Assembly (NCBI GenBank): GCA_026168455.1 | Contig: CM047427.1 | Span: forward strand, 16,753,201-16,817,200 | Direction: 5' to 3' | DNA length: 64,000 nucleotides | From: Theocolax elegans | Taxonomy: Eukaryota; Arthropoda; Insecta; Hymenoptera; Cerocephalidae | Part shown: one piece after another, positions 21,136 to 32,469 of the stretch | How the letters are laid out: every line of letters starts with the position of its first letter | Position numbering within the stretch: position 1 is the stretch's first letter | The notes under the pieces: generated by a model | Databases searched by the model: none | What the model was told of the DNA's origin: nothing | What the model saw: only the letters and a program-made list of their open reading frames with translations | Translations under genes and position numbers: made by a program

Positions 21136-21989
21136 GTCGATATATACATGTGGCATAAGTGGCCCATTATTTAACGGCGTGTATTTAGTACCCGAGCGCA
21201 GCGAGGATAGTAAGACACACCGTGGAATGGGTCTTTTATGTCACAAGTATCGTACGGTATTTTATATCACTACTAGCATAAATCTGCTGTCACACCTATT
21301 CGTACATTAGCGGTTCACTTTCTCACCGTGAGGTTAGCCCCCGAACGCAGCGAGAAATGGATTACTTATGCCACGGAAAAGCGTGACTCAAGGGTGGATT
21401 TATGCCACGCAGTGCTCTAAACTATTAAATATCATTCTAATCCACTTGAATAAAGACGAATTACTAAAAGCACTGAAAATAATTATTTAAAAAAATAATT
21501 TATCTTTTACATAATTTTTTCAACTTTTTGCAATAATGTTTGCAAATTAATTTTTTTATCACAATATTTTTAAATTCTGTTATGTTCAAGTAGATTAGAA
21601 TGATGTTTAATTGTTATTGTTGAAATAAATAAATAAAGGTCTTAAGATATACTGCGGTAAGTGCATTATGGTAAAAAATCATAGTACGCACAGCCATAAA
21701 TTGAGGAACATTGTTATTTAACAATAATTTAGCTAAAAAATGTTTGATAAAAGTTAATAATAATACAATTTATTTAAAAGAATTGTAAATGTTTTAACTT
21801 GTTGTGTAATAAATTATGAATTACCAATAATAAACTGTTTTTTTCTAAATTTTAAACCAAGCTTGCCCCTCTAATACTCATTCAATAAACTGTATAGCAT
21901 TTGATTTACTAGCCATGTCTACTGCAATATTATTTTGTTAATTATGTGTTGTATAATATTATTCTGAAACGCTACGTACATTTATGCAG
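21136..21989. other. no recognised gene
   Basis: This contains the two CCCGA-CGCAGCGAG phrases, with TTTATGTCAC/TTATGCCAC text that suggests further degenerate repeat. The rest is AT-rich. Confidence 0.35.
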
Positions 21990-22319
21990 ATGAATTAGTA
22001 AAAATAAAGGACACGAGTGTAATCGATATTGCTAGAGGAGAAGCTTGTATTAAAACATCCTCAAGGCAAAAATAAATTACTAAAAAACGCAATGATGAAA
22101 TTTGGAAAGGATGGATGACTATGCGTAATAGAGACAACCCAAAAACAGTCAAAGAGTTTCTAAATGACATAACGCGTTATACGGATGAAACTTTGCATGA
22201 AATTTTAGATGCAGGTAAACAAAGTATTCACTTTTTCACCTTTTTTACGTTTAGTTGGGAAATATCGATAATTTTAACCATTTAATTAATATTGAGAAGA
22301 AGCTTACAGAGCGACTTTT

Positions 22320-22570
22320 TCACAATTAATTTTAAATTAATTAATAATTAATAATTATTTTTGTCGGTAATGATTTGGTATAAAGTTGATCCTTTCGTCT
22401 GTACGAAATTTCAATCATTTAGCGATAAAAATTTTGAAAAAATTCATACGCTAAACTCAAAACAAGTAAAAGATCGTTACAGAGTTTTTTTAAAGTCAAT
22501 CCTTTCTCAATTAAAAAATAATTAGAGATTCCAAATTTTTAGTTTAACATCTATTTAAGAGGATGTCATA
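22320..22570 (+). repeat. dispersed repeat, copy 2
   Basis: The blocks TTAATTAATAATTAATAATT, CAATCATTTAGCGATAA, TTTTGAAAAAATTC and GTTTAACATCTATTTAA match, in order, the repeat at 11010-11275. Confidence 0.5.
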
Positions 22571-22713
22571 TACTTTATACCATTTATTACATTATCGATT
22601 TTTGTTTTATGCAGTCAATTTTACGTACGAACACACCTACAATCTCTGTAATCTATAGATTGTTGGTACGTTGGCCAAATTAAAAAAGTTTATGTACTCA
22701 TGTAATAAATGAG

Positions 22714-22778
22714 AAATCGTATTGTCGTTAGGGCGGCTTCCTCTTAAGAAAAGAGCCGTACTACCGACATTACGATTT
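22714..22778 (+). other. 65-nt imperfect hairpin
   Basis: The arms AAATCGTATTGTCGTTAGGG and the complement of CTACCGACATTACGATTT pair over about 26 positions with four mismatches. The loop is CCTCTTAAGAAA. Size and shape resemble a microRNA precursor, but it may simply be the centre of an old inverted-repeat element. Confidence 0.35.
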
Positions 22779-22904
22779 TTCGTTTTATTCCATGAATACG
22801 AAAAATTTTCAAATTTGACCAACGCACCCACAATAAGAGCAATTTTTTAAAAATAATTAATTTTTCAGCCTAATCATCTATAAATCCACTTTCTTGACCT
22901 CTAC

Positions 22905-23060
22905 GAAGGGACTAAATCTATATTTTATTTAGTCGTAGATTCACTTTATTCCCCACAGACCCACTTTATTTAACGAAGACCCTTTTTATTTACCGTAGAC
23001 TCAATTTATTCTCCGCAGACCCACTTAATTTAACGAAGACCTTTTTTATTTACCGTAGAC
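22905..23060 (+). repeat. degenerate repeats of a CAGACCCACTTTATTTAACG phrase
   Basis: The phrase ACCCACTTTATTTAACGAAG is repeated in full or part about five times between 22905 and 23060, in alternation with TTTATTTACCGTAGAC. Related text is present at 20560-20640. The nature of the repeat is unknown. Confidence 0.45.
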
Positions 23061-24313
23061 ATACTTTTTACTTTGAAAACTTTAGCATTTTCCAACAAAT
23101 ACAAAATTAATTTTATTATGTAAACTTAAATATACCAACAAATTTTACAATACGAAAAATTTATAAATAAATTGTTGTTGAATAAAGTGACCTTTCAAAT
23201 GATCGGGGTGAAAAATTTTATATGCACTTCGGAAGAAAAAAGGTTATTATTCCCTTGGATGAATTACTGCCCTCGCTAAGCGCCTATTTCACTCCCTAAG
23301 TGCATAAATAACTATTAAATTTCCATTACTTTTCTGGCTGCATAAAAATCTCAATAAATTAGTGATACAAAATACGTAAAAAATTGCGCAGCTATCATTC
23401 ATAAATATATTTTTTTAATTTCGCAATAATTAATTTTGAAAATTGAAGCATAATTTGCCCCATGTATTTTGAGAATGATCATAATTAGAATTATTTAAAA
23501 TTTCCGAAAAAATATTTTGATTCTCAATACAAAAAGACCTCAATAGCTTATCTACAAAACTGGCGCTATATTATTGATTTTTTAATTGTATTTTTTTAGA
23601 AAGCGATGCTGAGGAGTCTGCAGAGGAGAATAATAAAGAGTGTAACAATGAAGCTGAAAATGATGCAAATTATGTTGTCGATAAAATCGAAATTAGTAAC
23701 GCCCATAATAGTCGTTTTCGATACAAGTGTGAAAGCGTTGGTTTTCAAACGAGTGCGAGTTTATCAGAACAGGGGTACGTAGATAACACACGCATGAGTC
23801 AAGTACCAGCTTTCACACTTGTAATAACAATATTTTTTGATACCATGGATGAAAATACAATCTTGAGGGAGTGTCGGACTCAAAAAACGGCCACTTTTTA
23901 TATTTTTTTATAAACAAAAGAATAATTTTTTAAAAAATCCTGAATGCCATCCCTTTAGTTTATAATTTAATTATGATATTTACGTTGAAAATTTATGCCT
24001 TTTTTGACTAATAATTACCAACCAAAAATTGCTTATTTAATTATTATTGAAAAAAAATCTTTTTTAATCGAAACGCTATGCCCTTGCTTTTGTTTTAAGC
24101 TGCCCTTATGAATGTTTTCAGATTTTTAATTTAATATTTTCAGATTATTTGCAGATTGCACTCGAGGCGAAAAACTCCATTTTACGCACTAACGAAATTA
24201 CAAATGAAAGTATTATTTATAATCGGGACGTAAATCAAACTGTAGAGCCCGATGGTACTGAATTTAAAAAAGTTGAAGAAAAGAAGGCAATTCTGTTAAA
24301 TTGTTTTAATTAG

Positions 24314-25710
24314 AATAAATAATAAATTAATTAATTAAGGGCGACCCGGACAATATGGTCACTTCCAAAGAAAATAAAAAACATACTAAATAAAAATAAA
24401 GGTTTATTATTAAAATTTCACTACAAATTAGATACAATAACGAATACTTTAATGTAATTTCAGCTCTCAAAAATTATTTCTACAAGTGAAAAAAAAAGAA
24501 CAAAGTAAATAAAAAAATTTTTTGTCAGAAAATAACTGTTTACATTTTGCGACAATGTTTTCGAATCGAGAACCAATGATGCATTGATAACTAATTACTA
24601 GTAATGTAATAAGTGTACGTACAAAGTATCACAAATTTTACAATAGTCCGCACCGAGAAAACGACCTATGTCCGTCTTGCCCAGGTCTCCCCTACTTAAT
24701 AGGTAAAAAAAATAATAGTAGTTATAAATACAAATGCGTTAAAATTAATTCTGACACGAGAGTGCATTTTGAAAAGTTTGGACGATAAGAAATTTATTTC
24801 TGAATTGATTGTCAAACCGTATTTTTTGTCGTGCTAGACGAGATTTTGCGAGACCGATTTTAAGAAAAGATCAGACACCGACATTACAGTTATGCACTTT
24901 ATTTTGAGAATTTCAATTTTTTGCAATTTTTCTCAGCTGAGCATCCTAGTCGGTGATTTAAGAAAAGGTGTTCTAGAAATAAGATGAAAACTAGGGGGCC
25001 GAGCCCCCCTGTGCGCTGCCGCGCGCCAACCCCCCGCGCGCATCTCGCGCAAGTTTCTGTTCTTAGGCTGCGCCTGAGAACAAAAATTTATAAGACACGA
25101 CCGAATATAGCTCGCGCTTCGCCCTCGCACCGTTGGTGGTTTTTATTATTATATAAAATAATAATAATAATAATAATAATTAGAATTGTAATTATAGTAT
25201 GCAGAATTATTATTTTGCATATACATATATGTTCTAATAATAAATTTAAAATGTATTTATAGATGTTAAATTTTAGATATTATTCTAATATTCTGAATAT
25301 CAATGTATTGAAGAAAAAAGTGTTGTTCCTCAAATATCTCAAAAATTAAAAAAAAAATATTTGACAAGAAAGAAGTAATAGGAAACACATTTTTGAAAGA
25401 AGAGGTAACTTTAAAAATAAATACATATGTACATAATTTACATATGTTTATATAAAATCGTATAGTTTATTTTTTTTACATTAATGTTCGTTCTAAAGAA
25501 TATTTGGTAAAACAATATTAATGGGACGTATATTTTGAACAGTAAAGGTAAGTAAATGTGATAAAATATTGTTCAATTTAAATTAGTCTATATGCAACAA
25601 TATAATTAATTTATTTATGCGATATAGAGCAGCATTCATGTATATTGTTTAAATTTGTTAATTTTTGAAGAAATTCATTTGTATGAAGCTTTGTTTTTTT
25701 TCTTATGCAG
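24314..25710. other. no recognised gene; short GC-rich block
   Basis: Bases about 24985-25130 are sharply GC-rich (GGGGGCCGAGCCCCCCTGTG and CCGCGCGCCAACCCCCCGCG) within AT-rich DNA, and are followed by an (ATA)n tract at about 25150-25180. The GC block begins with a small perfect hairpin, GGGGGCCGAGCCCCC. The rest shows nothing I can name. Confidence 0.4.
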
Positions 25711-25871
25711 CTGGTGGAATGGTTACTGGAGCATTATATAAATTTAATTTAGATCCCAAAGATGTGATATCGGGTGCCTTCTTTGGTAGTATATTTAGAG
25801 TAGTGTATGGTACCTATATGTACTTTATCTTTAAATTGATGAATTTGTCATTCTTTTTTTTATTAATTTAA
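25711..25871 (+). pseudogene. Tim17/Tim22/Tim23-family-like exon
   Basis: After a TTATGCAG acceptor the frame reads GGMVTGALYKFNLDPKDVIS followed by GAFFGSIFRVVYGTYMYFIF. The small-residue-rich pattern with TGALYK and a G-rich second helix resembles C-terminal transmembrane segments of Tim23-type mitochondrial inner-membrane translocase subunits. A donor could lie at GGTACC near 25820, otherwise the frame runs to a stop at 25871. No neighbouring exons are recognised, so this is likely an isolated or decayed copy. Other Tim17/22/23-family proteins are possible. Confidence 0.4.
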
Positions 25872-26825
25872 TAAATTAAGACAAATTAAGAAAAAAATAA
25901 TTATAATATTTGAAAAGACAAATATATTTAAGTAATATAAAATCAGTATATTCTTAGAATTCGCGGACACAATAAATTCGTTATGTTTATTTAACGTTCA
26001 AGTACAAATTTTTCAAGTTTAAAAACAAAGTTATTTGTTTAATTTTATTTAAAAATTTTAATTCAATTTTAATTTAAAACTTTAGAATAATTTGGACATA
26101 TTGAAAACATGCTTTACAGGGTTTAGATTATTTTAAAAATTTTATTTTTGTGTGTGATAATATTTTTTACTATTTTATATTTTTTATATCAAATTTTGTT
26201 ATAAAAATATTAGTTTTTTTTCATAAATAAAATTTTTTATTATAATTCTTTTTTTTATTCGATTTTTTGTATTAAAAAATAAATAAAAAAAGAGAATTAT
26301 TATAAATAAATATTTTTGTAAAAAAATAAAAAAAAATTTGAAATTCAAATTTGGATACGGGACGCGGGTTACATAAAATGCGATATACATTATTCTTATG
26401 TGTATATGATGGCGCTGATGGCACTATTTAAACGGACAATAAATATAACGTTAGTTTATTTATTTTATTGTGTATGTAAAGTTATGTATATACATTATGT
26501 ATATATATATATTACGTATACACATAGTTTTTATATGATTTTCATGTAGTTTTACTGTATGATATTAGTTATTCTAATATAAAGTTAAGTGAGCATTACA
26601 AAATAGCAGAAGCTCTTGTCCAGTATTTGTCCAATGTTGGCAGTGTTAAATAATAGAATAATAACTATTTTTGGATTGTAAATAATTTTTATTTATTATC
26701 TAGTTAATTTATTTATTGTATAAGATTTATATTTTATTTATTTTTGAAAATATTAAGTTGTCAATAACTAAGTAATATTTATTTTTTTACATTTTATTTA
26801 TATTTTAAATTGTAGAATACATTAT
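25872..26825. other. AT-rich, no recognised gene
   Basis: Very AT-rich sequence with a TATATA-rich stretch near 26480-26520. No exon, repeat unit or RNA gene is seen. Confidence 0.4.
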
Positions 26826-29130
26826 TATACTCCATAATAGTTTTCTGCAATTGAAAGTACTCAAATCAAAAACACCTTTCAAAAAGGTGTCAAAACCCGC
26901 AAGTATATGTGTTATTCTAATCAAACTTTGAAAATTGTTATCTGATAAATAAAATTGTTATCTGTCTGATAAATTTTAAAGTATAAGATAAAAATATCTT
27001 TGATTCTAATTCCCATATTTTCTCTACTTATTTATATTTTTATTACACGTTTTCTATATGTAACTTATATTCCATAATATTTTTCTGCAATTGAAAGTAT
27101 TCAATTCGAAAACACCTTCCAAGAAGGTGTCAAAACCCGCAAGTATTGTGCTATTCTAATCAAACTTTGAAAATTGTTATCTGATAAATAAATTCTGCAA
27201 TTCAATCTGACATTGTTATCTGATAAATAAATAATTTTAATTTCTAACTACCTTATTTTATCTATTTCTTTGAATTTTAATGAAACATTTTTATAAATAT
27301 TACGAAAATTTCGTATAAAAAATTTCTGCAATTGAAAGAATTGAAATCAAACTGAAATCGACAAGTATTTTGAATCGTACCATAAATTTATATTTTATAT
27401 AAACATTTTTATATATATTACTTAAACTTCGTAAAAAGTTTCTGCAATTGAAAGCACTGAAATCAAACTGTAATCGACAAGTATTTTGAACCATGCAAAA
27501 ATTTCTACCAATCTGAATACAGATTTTTTTATATGAAAAGTATCTTACACTATTATTTTTCATTTTTGGCCCTCACATGTTTTACAGTAATAAATAAATA
27601 ATATTCTAATGATATTAATTTGTGCAAAATTAATTTCTGCAATACTAATAAAATGGACATTTCTTTTTTATTCTTTTAAATAATAAAATAATACTTGCAC
27701 CACCGTTGGTTAAACGCTTCATATATGTGTTAATTCTGACTATATTAACTGATGTTACATTTTATAAGTAATTACATACATCTTAGCTTTTATCTTATTA
27801 ATTAATTAATTAATTGGTAAAATCATGTAGATTGTATATCCTTAGGTAAGTGAAATAATAATTATTTTACATAACTACTAAGGAAAACTTGCTAATCAGC
27901 GACGGAGGTCATACGATGTCTTGGTGAAGAAAGCACTTGTTGAAAATACATTCGCTAGTGGTGCTTGTATCAATCGGCCGGGGCCGGGAATCAAACCTGG
28001 AAACTCCAGATTACGAGTCCGTCGCCCTACCGACCAAGCCATCGCAGGCCTCTTTTGGGAACTTTATTAGATATAAATAATGATGTCTATTTTATCATTG
28101 ATGATGTAGGATATTAAAATTGCCAGATAGTATTGCAATATTTATATATTATTACTCATTGCAGTTTCTTCACGGTATTATATACTTTCATAAATGTAAA
28201 GGAATACATCAGTAAGTCAGAATTAACACATATATGAAGCGTTTAACCAACGGTGGTGCAAGTATTATTTTATTATTTAAAAGAATAAAAAAGAAATGTC
28301 CATTTTATTAGTATTGCAGAAATTAATTTTGCACAAATTAATATCATTAGAATATTATTTATTTATTACTGTAAAACATGTGAGGGCCAAAAATGAAAAA
28401 TAATAGTGTAAGATACTTTTCATATAAAAAAATCTGTATTCAGATTGGTAGAAATTTTTGCATGGTTCAAAATACTTGTCGATTACAGTTTGATTTCAGT
28501 GCTTTCAATTGCAGAAACTTTTTACGAAGTTTAAGTAATATATATAAAAATGTTTATATAAAATATAAATTTATGGTACGATTCAAAATACTTGTCGATT
28601 TCAGTTTGATTTCAATTCTTTCAATTGCAGAAATTTTTTATACGAAATTTTCGTAATATTTATAAAAATGATTCATTAAAATTCAAAGAAATAGATAAAA
28701 TAAGGTAGTTAGAAATTAAAATTATTTATTTATCAGATAACAATGTCAGATTGAATTGCAGAATTTATTTATCAGATAACAATTTTCAAAGTTTGATTAG
28801 AATAGCACAATACTTGCGGGTTTTGACACCTTCTTGGAAGGTGTTTTCGAATTGAATACTTTCAATTGCAGAAAAATATTATGGAATATAAGTTACATAT
28901 AGAAAACGTGTAATAAAAATATAAATAAGTAGAGAAAATATGGGAATTAGAATCAAAGATATTTTTATCTTATACTTTAAAATTTATCAGACAGATAACA
29001 ATTTTATTTATCAGATAACAATTTTCAAAGTTTGATTAGAATAACACATATACTTGCGGGTTTTGACACCTTTTTGAAAGGTGTTTTTGATTTGAGTACT
29101 TTCAATTGCAGAAAACTATTATGGAGTATA
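26826..29130. mobile_element. 2.3-kb palindrome with about 920-bp arms
   Basis: The left arm (about 26826-27740) and right arm (about 28216-29130) are inverted and nearly identical. A non-coding 87-codon open stretch is exactly the same in both arms. Within each arm, a unit beginning TTTCTGCAATTGAAAG recurs at least four times, and the first two of these carry a block ending AACACCTT...AAGGTGT, a small hairpin. The 475-bp spacer holds a SINE. No protein-coding gene is recognised. The structure fits a fold-back transposon with subterminal repeats. Confidence 0.75.
27880..28053 (-). mobile_element. tRNA-derived SINE (tRNA-Thr-like head)
   Basis: On the minus strand a tRNA-like head starts near 28053: GATGGCTTGGTCGGTAGGGC (A-box), ACTCGTAATCT (anticodon loop with CGT) and GGTTTGATTCC (B-box). 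The stems pair imperfectly. A non-tRNA body follows for about 100 bp (ATCGGCC...CGAATGTATTTTCAACAAGT). It lies near the centre of the surrounding palindrome and breaks its symmetry. It is a retroposon and probably not a functional tRNA gene. Confidence 0.55.
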
Positions 29131-29565
29131 AATTACTTATAAAAAGGTGTAATTAAAATATAAATAAGTATAAAAATAGAATTATCTTAAAAGTGCAATA
29201 ATTAATATATTTAATTGTTTGTAATAGAATTATCTTAAACATGCAATAATTAATATATTTAATTTTTAACCCATTGTATATATCATATGGATATTTGGAA
29301 AAGTGTATGTTATACTTGATTAATATTTATTTCATCTTCAAACAATTTTACATCTGTATTTAAAGCATTACATTGAATTTTAGATCCGTTATTACTATTG
29401 AGTATACGTTTAAAAATTTTATGAGTTTTATCAAGAATGAGTAAACAAATACACATTCTTTCATGTTATGTTCACAACTTTTTTTTTGCGCACGGAAAAA
29501 ATACATATATTATGTATTCTTGAAAAAACAATTTTAAAATATATATATTGTAACGGGGTACGGAT
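29131..29565. other. AT-rich, no recognised gene
   Basis: A short tandem phrase, TAGAATTATCTTAAA...GCAATAATTAATATATTTAA, occurs twice at about 29177-29265. The text at about 29290-29500 recurs, diverged, at about 33370-33560 (AAAAGTGTATGTTATACTTG, then CAATACACATTCTTTCA-like), which marks a dispersed repeat. Confidence 0.45.
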
Positions 29566-29890
29566 TGAATATAAATTAATTAATAAAAAAAATCATATCT
29601 AAAGTGCACACTTAATTCAAATATTTACAAATATACATATAAGCAGCACCTTTAAATAGTAGCGCTCAAAATTTTAAAATGAATCATCAATAGAACAATT
29701 CAAAAATTGAAGCAGCACCTTTAAAGCGTAGCGCCAATATTGCTAAGTTTTTAACAAAGCGTTAAAAATAAATTAATTAATAAAAAAAATCATATCTAAA
29801 GTGCACACTTAATTCAAATATTTACAAATATACATGTAAGCAACATCTTTAAAGAGTAGCACTCAAAATTTCAAAATAAATGAACAATAT
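29566..29890 (+). repeat. two direct copies of a 130-bp segment
   Basis: The block AAATTAATTAATAAAAAAAA, continuing through AGTGCACACTTAATTCAAAT to GCAGCACCTTTAAATAGTAG, occurs at about 29570-29680 and again at about 29767-29870, a period of about 199 bp. The short AGCAGCACCTTTAAA-GTAGCG phrase also occurs once between them. Confidence 0.7.
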
Positions 29891-30003
29891 ATATTGAACA
29901 AAATATATGAACTGAACAAAATATATGAACAATATATGTCAGTCCCAAGCCTGTAATCGCAGAGGGAAAATGAAATTAAACAAAAAAATTATAAAACAAA
30001 AAA

Positions 30004-30110
30004 ATTATGTCACTTCCCGAGGACGATGTCCAGGTGGTCAGGATGACCTCCAGGTCAACTACCCATCCTCCTTTAATTCCCTCACCTTACCCTATTTTAA
30101 CACTTTTTAA
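30004..30110 (+). repeat. single diverged unit of the 108-bp minisatellite with its C-rich flank
   Basis: TATGTCACTTCCCGAGGACG and the following CCAGGTGGTCAGGATGACCT match the unit at 32470-33190. A C/T-rich flank and a TTTTTAAAAAA-type end follow, as at the end of that array (33190-33235). The shared flank suggests both derive from one mobile element family. Confidence 0.55.
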
Positions 30111-30224
30111 AAAACTCAAGTTCATGATAATGAGTCAATAAATGAAAATGCTACTCCTCATTAAAAAAAAAAAATTAGATGTTATTGCAGAACTTAAGAG
30201 TAAACAAAAAAAAATAAAAATAAT

Positions 30225-30428
30225 ATGTATGATGGTAAAATAGCAAATAATTATTTTAATGAATCTTTAATAATTGAAAATTATTTAGGTACAATGTCTG
30301 AAATTTGTAATTATTGCCATGCAAAACATTTTTCATGTGAATATAATAAAAATAAATTATTTTCAAGTTGTTGTCAAATGGGTAAAGTAATACTACCTGA
30401 CAATCCTACATGGGTGAAAATCATCTAA
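30225..30428 (+). pseudogene. Helitron-type protein N-terminal fragment
   Basis: The frame reads YLGTMSEICNYCHAKHFSCE followed by FSSCCQMGKVILP and a stop at 30426-30428. The pattern of C-x2-C, AKHF, then SCCQ-GKV-LP is the zinc-binding segment near the N-terminus of Helitron Rep/helicase proteins and related ORFs. Everything downstream (Rep nuclease, helicase) is absent, so this is a short relic. The weaker frame at 30430-30612 has no recognisable match. Confidence 0.55.
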
Positions 30429-30612
30429 CGTGAACATTTATCGTTGTGATATGGAAGAACACAAAATGAAAAAAATTATATATTTTGGTTTCTCTGGACC
30501 AATTACAGTTTCTAGAGTACCTGTTTACAGTGGGCATACAGGATCAGTTGATTTACTCAACGTATTGAAGATTTTTAATTTTTACATTCCAGGGGAATTA
30601 CATATATTTTGA

Positions 30613-32469
30613 TATATAAAACATAAACATCTTGAATACATCCCTAATACAAAATCTCACGTTAAATCTCAAGTGAGATTTCATGCCAAAATCTCGTGTG
30701 ATATTTCAATTGGAGAGGATTGGTGTTTAAATTTGCTAAATAATAAAAAATCAATTTCTCACGTGAGATTTTGTAATAGGGATAGAAAATTTTAATAAAC
30801 ATATTTTATGGAGTACACATTGAATATAACTATACCTAATTGATAATAACAAAAAAAAATTAATTAACAAATTCTTCCATTTATAAAATATATGCAATGT
30901 TTCCATATAATCAATTTAACATAATTTTTATATTTGTAATATAAATTATATATTTTTATTATTTCTTTTAGTAGTGACTTCTTTTATCTTAAATAACAAT
31001 TTTACTCTTTTTCTGAGTTTTATTTTCGTACGAGATCGACCCTAATTGATAATGTTCACATTGTCTATTCAAATTACATTCGTAACAACTTACTTCATTA
31101 AAATTAATTTTTTGGGGCTCACATCTACTCCATTTCCATTGACGGACTCGCATAGTTCCTTTGAATGGAGAAAACAATTGTTAAGAAATAATGTTTATTT
31201 TTAGTCAAAACAGTAAAGCATGTAATGATCAGCATCGATTATTTGTTATAAAAGAAATTTGGACAGGGGATGTTACATGCCAGGGGAGATTACATAGATT
31301 GTTTTTTAAATTTTATTACGTTAACATTCAAAATTTCCACATCGGAATAATACTGTTTTTATGTAGTTACTTTATCTGAAATTTACTCTATGAATTAGTT
31401 TTAAAAATTTATTAGTTTTCCAATTATACTCTACCAGAGAAATTACATTAAAAAAGGTAACCGCTGAATTACCACAAAAACATGCCCGTATTTTTTGCTT
31501 AACATCATGAAATACTAAAAATGAAATTTCTACCTCTAAAGTAAACCAAAAGTTAACAATTTCACCTGGTCAGAAAAATGTTTTATGTTTACAATTAATT
31601 TTAAAGACATTAATCATAACACAGCTATTATTAATAACAAGTTTGTTACAAAGTTCAGCAAGTTCAGTGCACTTCAAAAATCAGTAAATGTTCAGATTTT
31701 CAACTTAATTTTAATTGTGGTTATCAAAATGAACAATTAAATTTTGAACCCGTTTTTGAAATAAAGAAATACGCCTATAATCGCACCAGTTAATATGCGA
31801 TTATGGCCTTCTTACAGCCAGGGGACGTTATATTTCAAACTTTAAGCAACTGAAACTTGGCAATAAAATCAACTTTTATCAAGTTTCACGGCTGACTTAC
31901 ATTAAATTACATATATTGTACTTAGAATATATTATTCGTAATTTTATATATGATATAATGGGATATATTTCACTATTACACAATTGTGCGCGTTAGATGA
32001 TTTTCACCCACAAATCCAAAAGAATTAAAAAATTTGGTTATAGGTAATTCGAAATATAGTACGAATTTTCGTCAAAACATAAGACAATACAACAATTCTT
32101 TAGCTTAAATTATTATCCTCATTAATGTGTTCATTAATTAATGAAATACTAAAATCAGACAATGTATGTTGACAATATTGTAGCAATATAACATTATTCC
32201 AAAAATATCGCTGCAATATGCATTCCTATTCCTTTATACCTAATGAGTATTTTCTTAACCTTGCATTTTTTTAGAAAAGAAAGTTTTGGAAACAAGATTG
32301 TACTCTATTCTCATTCAAGGAAAAAAAATTATAGTGTATTTGGTATTTATTACTCAAAGTACTATTAACACAAATCACATTTTTATATTTTCGGTTTGGA
32401 AACTTTACATTTTAACCTTTAGACTACCGAGATTTTAGAAATGAAATCGTCCTTTAAAAGTTTCTGAAT
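30613..32469. other. AT-rich, no recognised gene
   Basis: At about 30640-30780 the phrase AAATCTCACGTTAAATCTCA and its reverse complement (TCTCACGTGAGATTTTG) form a small inverted repeat. A minus-strand stretch at 30989-31177 has a Cys/His pattern (CYECNLNRQCEHY) but no supported gene structure. The phrase CCAGGGGA occurs three times (about 30589, 31281 and 31819). Nothing else is named. Confidence 0.35.

Larger units (their letters stand above)
21990..24313 (+). pseudogene. three exon-like fragments of an unrecognised gene
   Basis: Exon A (21990-22214) follows a TTTATGCAG acceptor and encodes DEIWKGWMTMRNRDNPKTVK and LHEILDA before a GTAAAC donor. It has an in-frame TAA at 22073-22075. Exon B (23600-23774) joins in phase and is acidic (ESDAEESAEENNKECNNEAE), ending at GTACGT. 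Exon C (24144-24313) reads IALEAKNSILRTNEITNESI and ends at TAG, but its phase with B is uncertain. The middle intron holds dispersed repeats. I do not recognise the family. The stop suggests decay. Confidence 0.35.

Noticed and set aside
27974..28050. Functional tRNA-Thr(CGT) gene
   Set aside because: The T and acceptor stems have mismatches and a SINE-like body follows.
27300..28656. Identical 87-codon frames in two places
   Set aside because: They are mirror copies in palindrome arms and have no domain. The identity reflects arm symmetry and not protein selection.
30989..31177. Cys-containing minus-strand frame as a peritrophin-like gene
   Set aside because: Cysteine spacing does not fit a known domain clearly, and no splice structure supports it.
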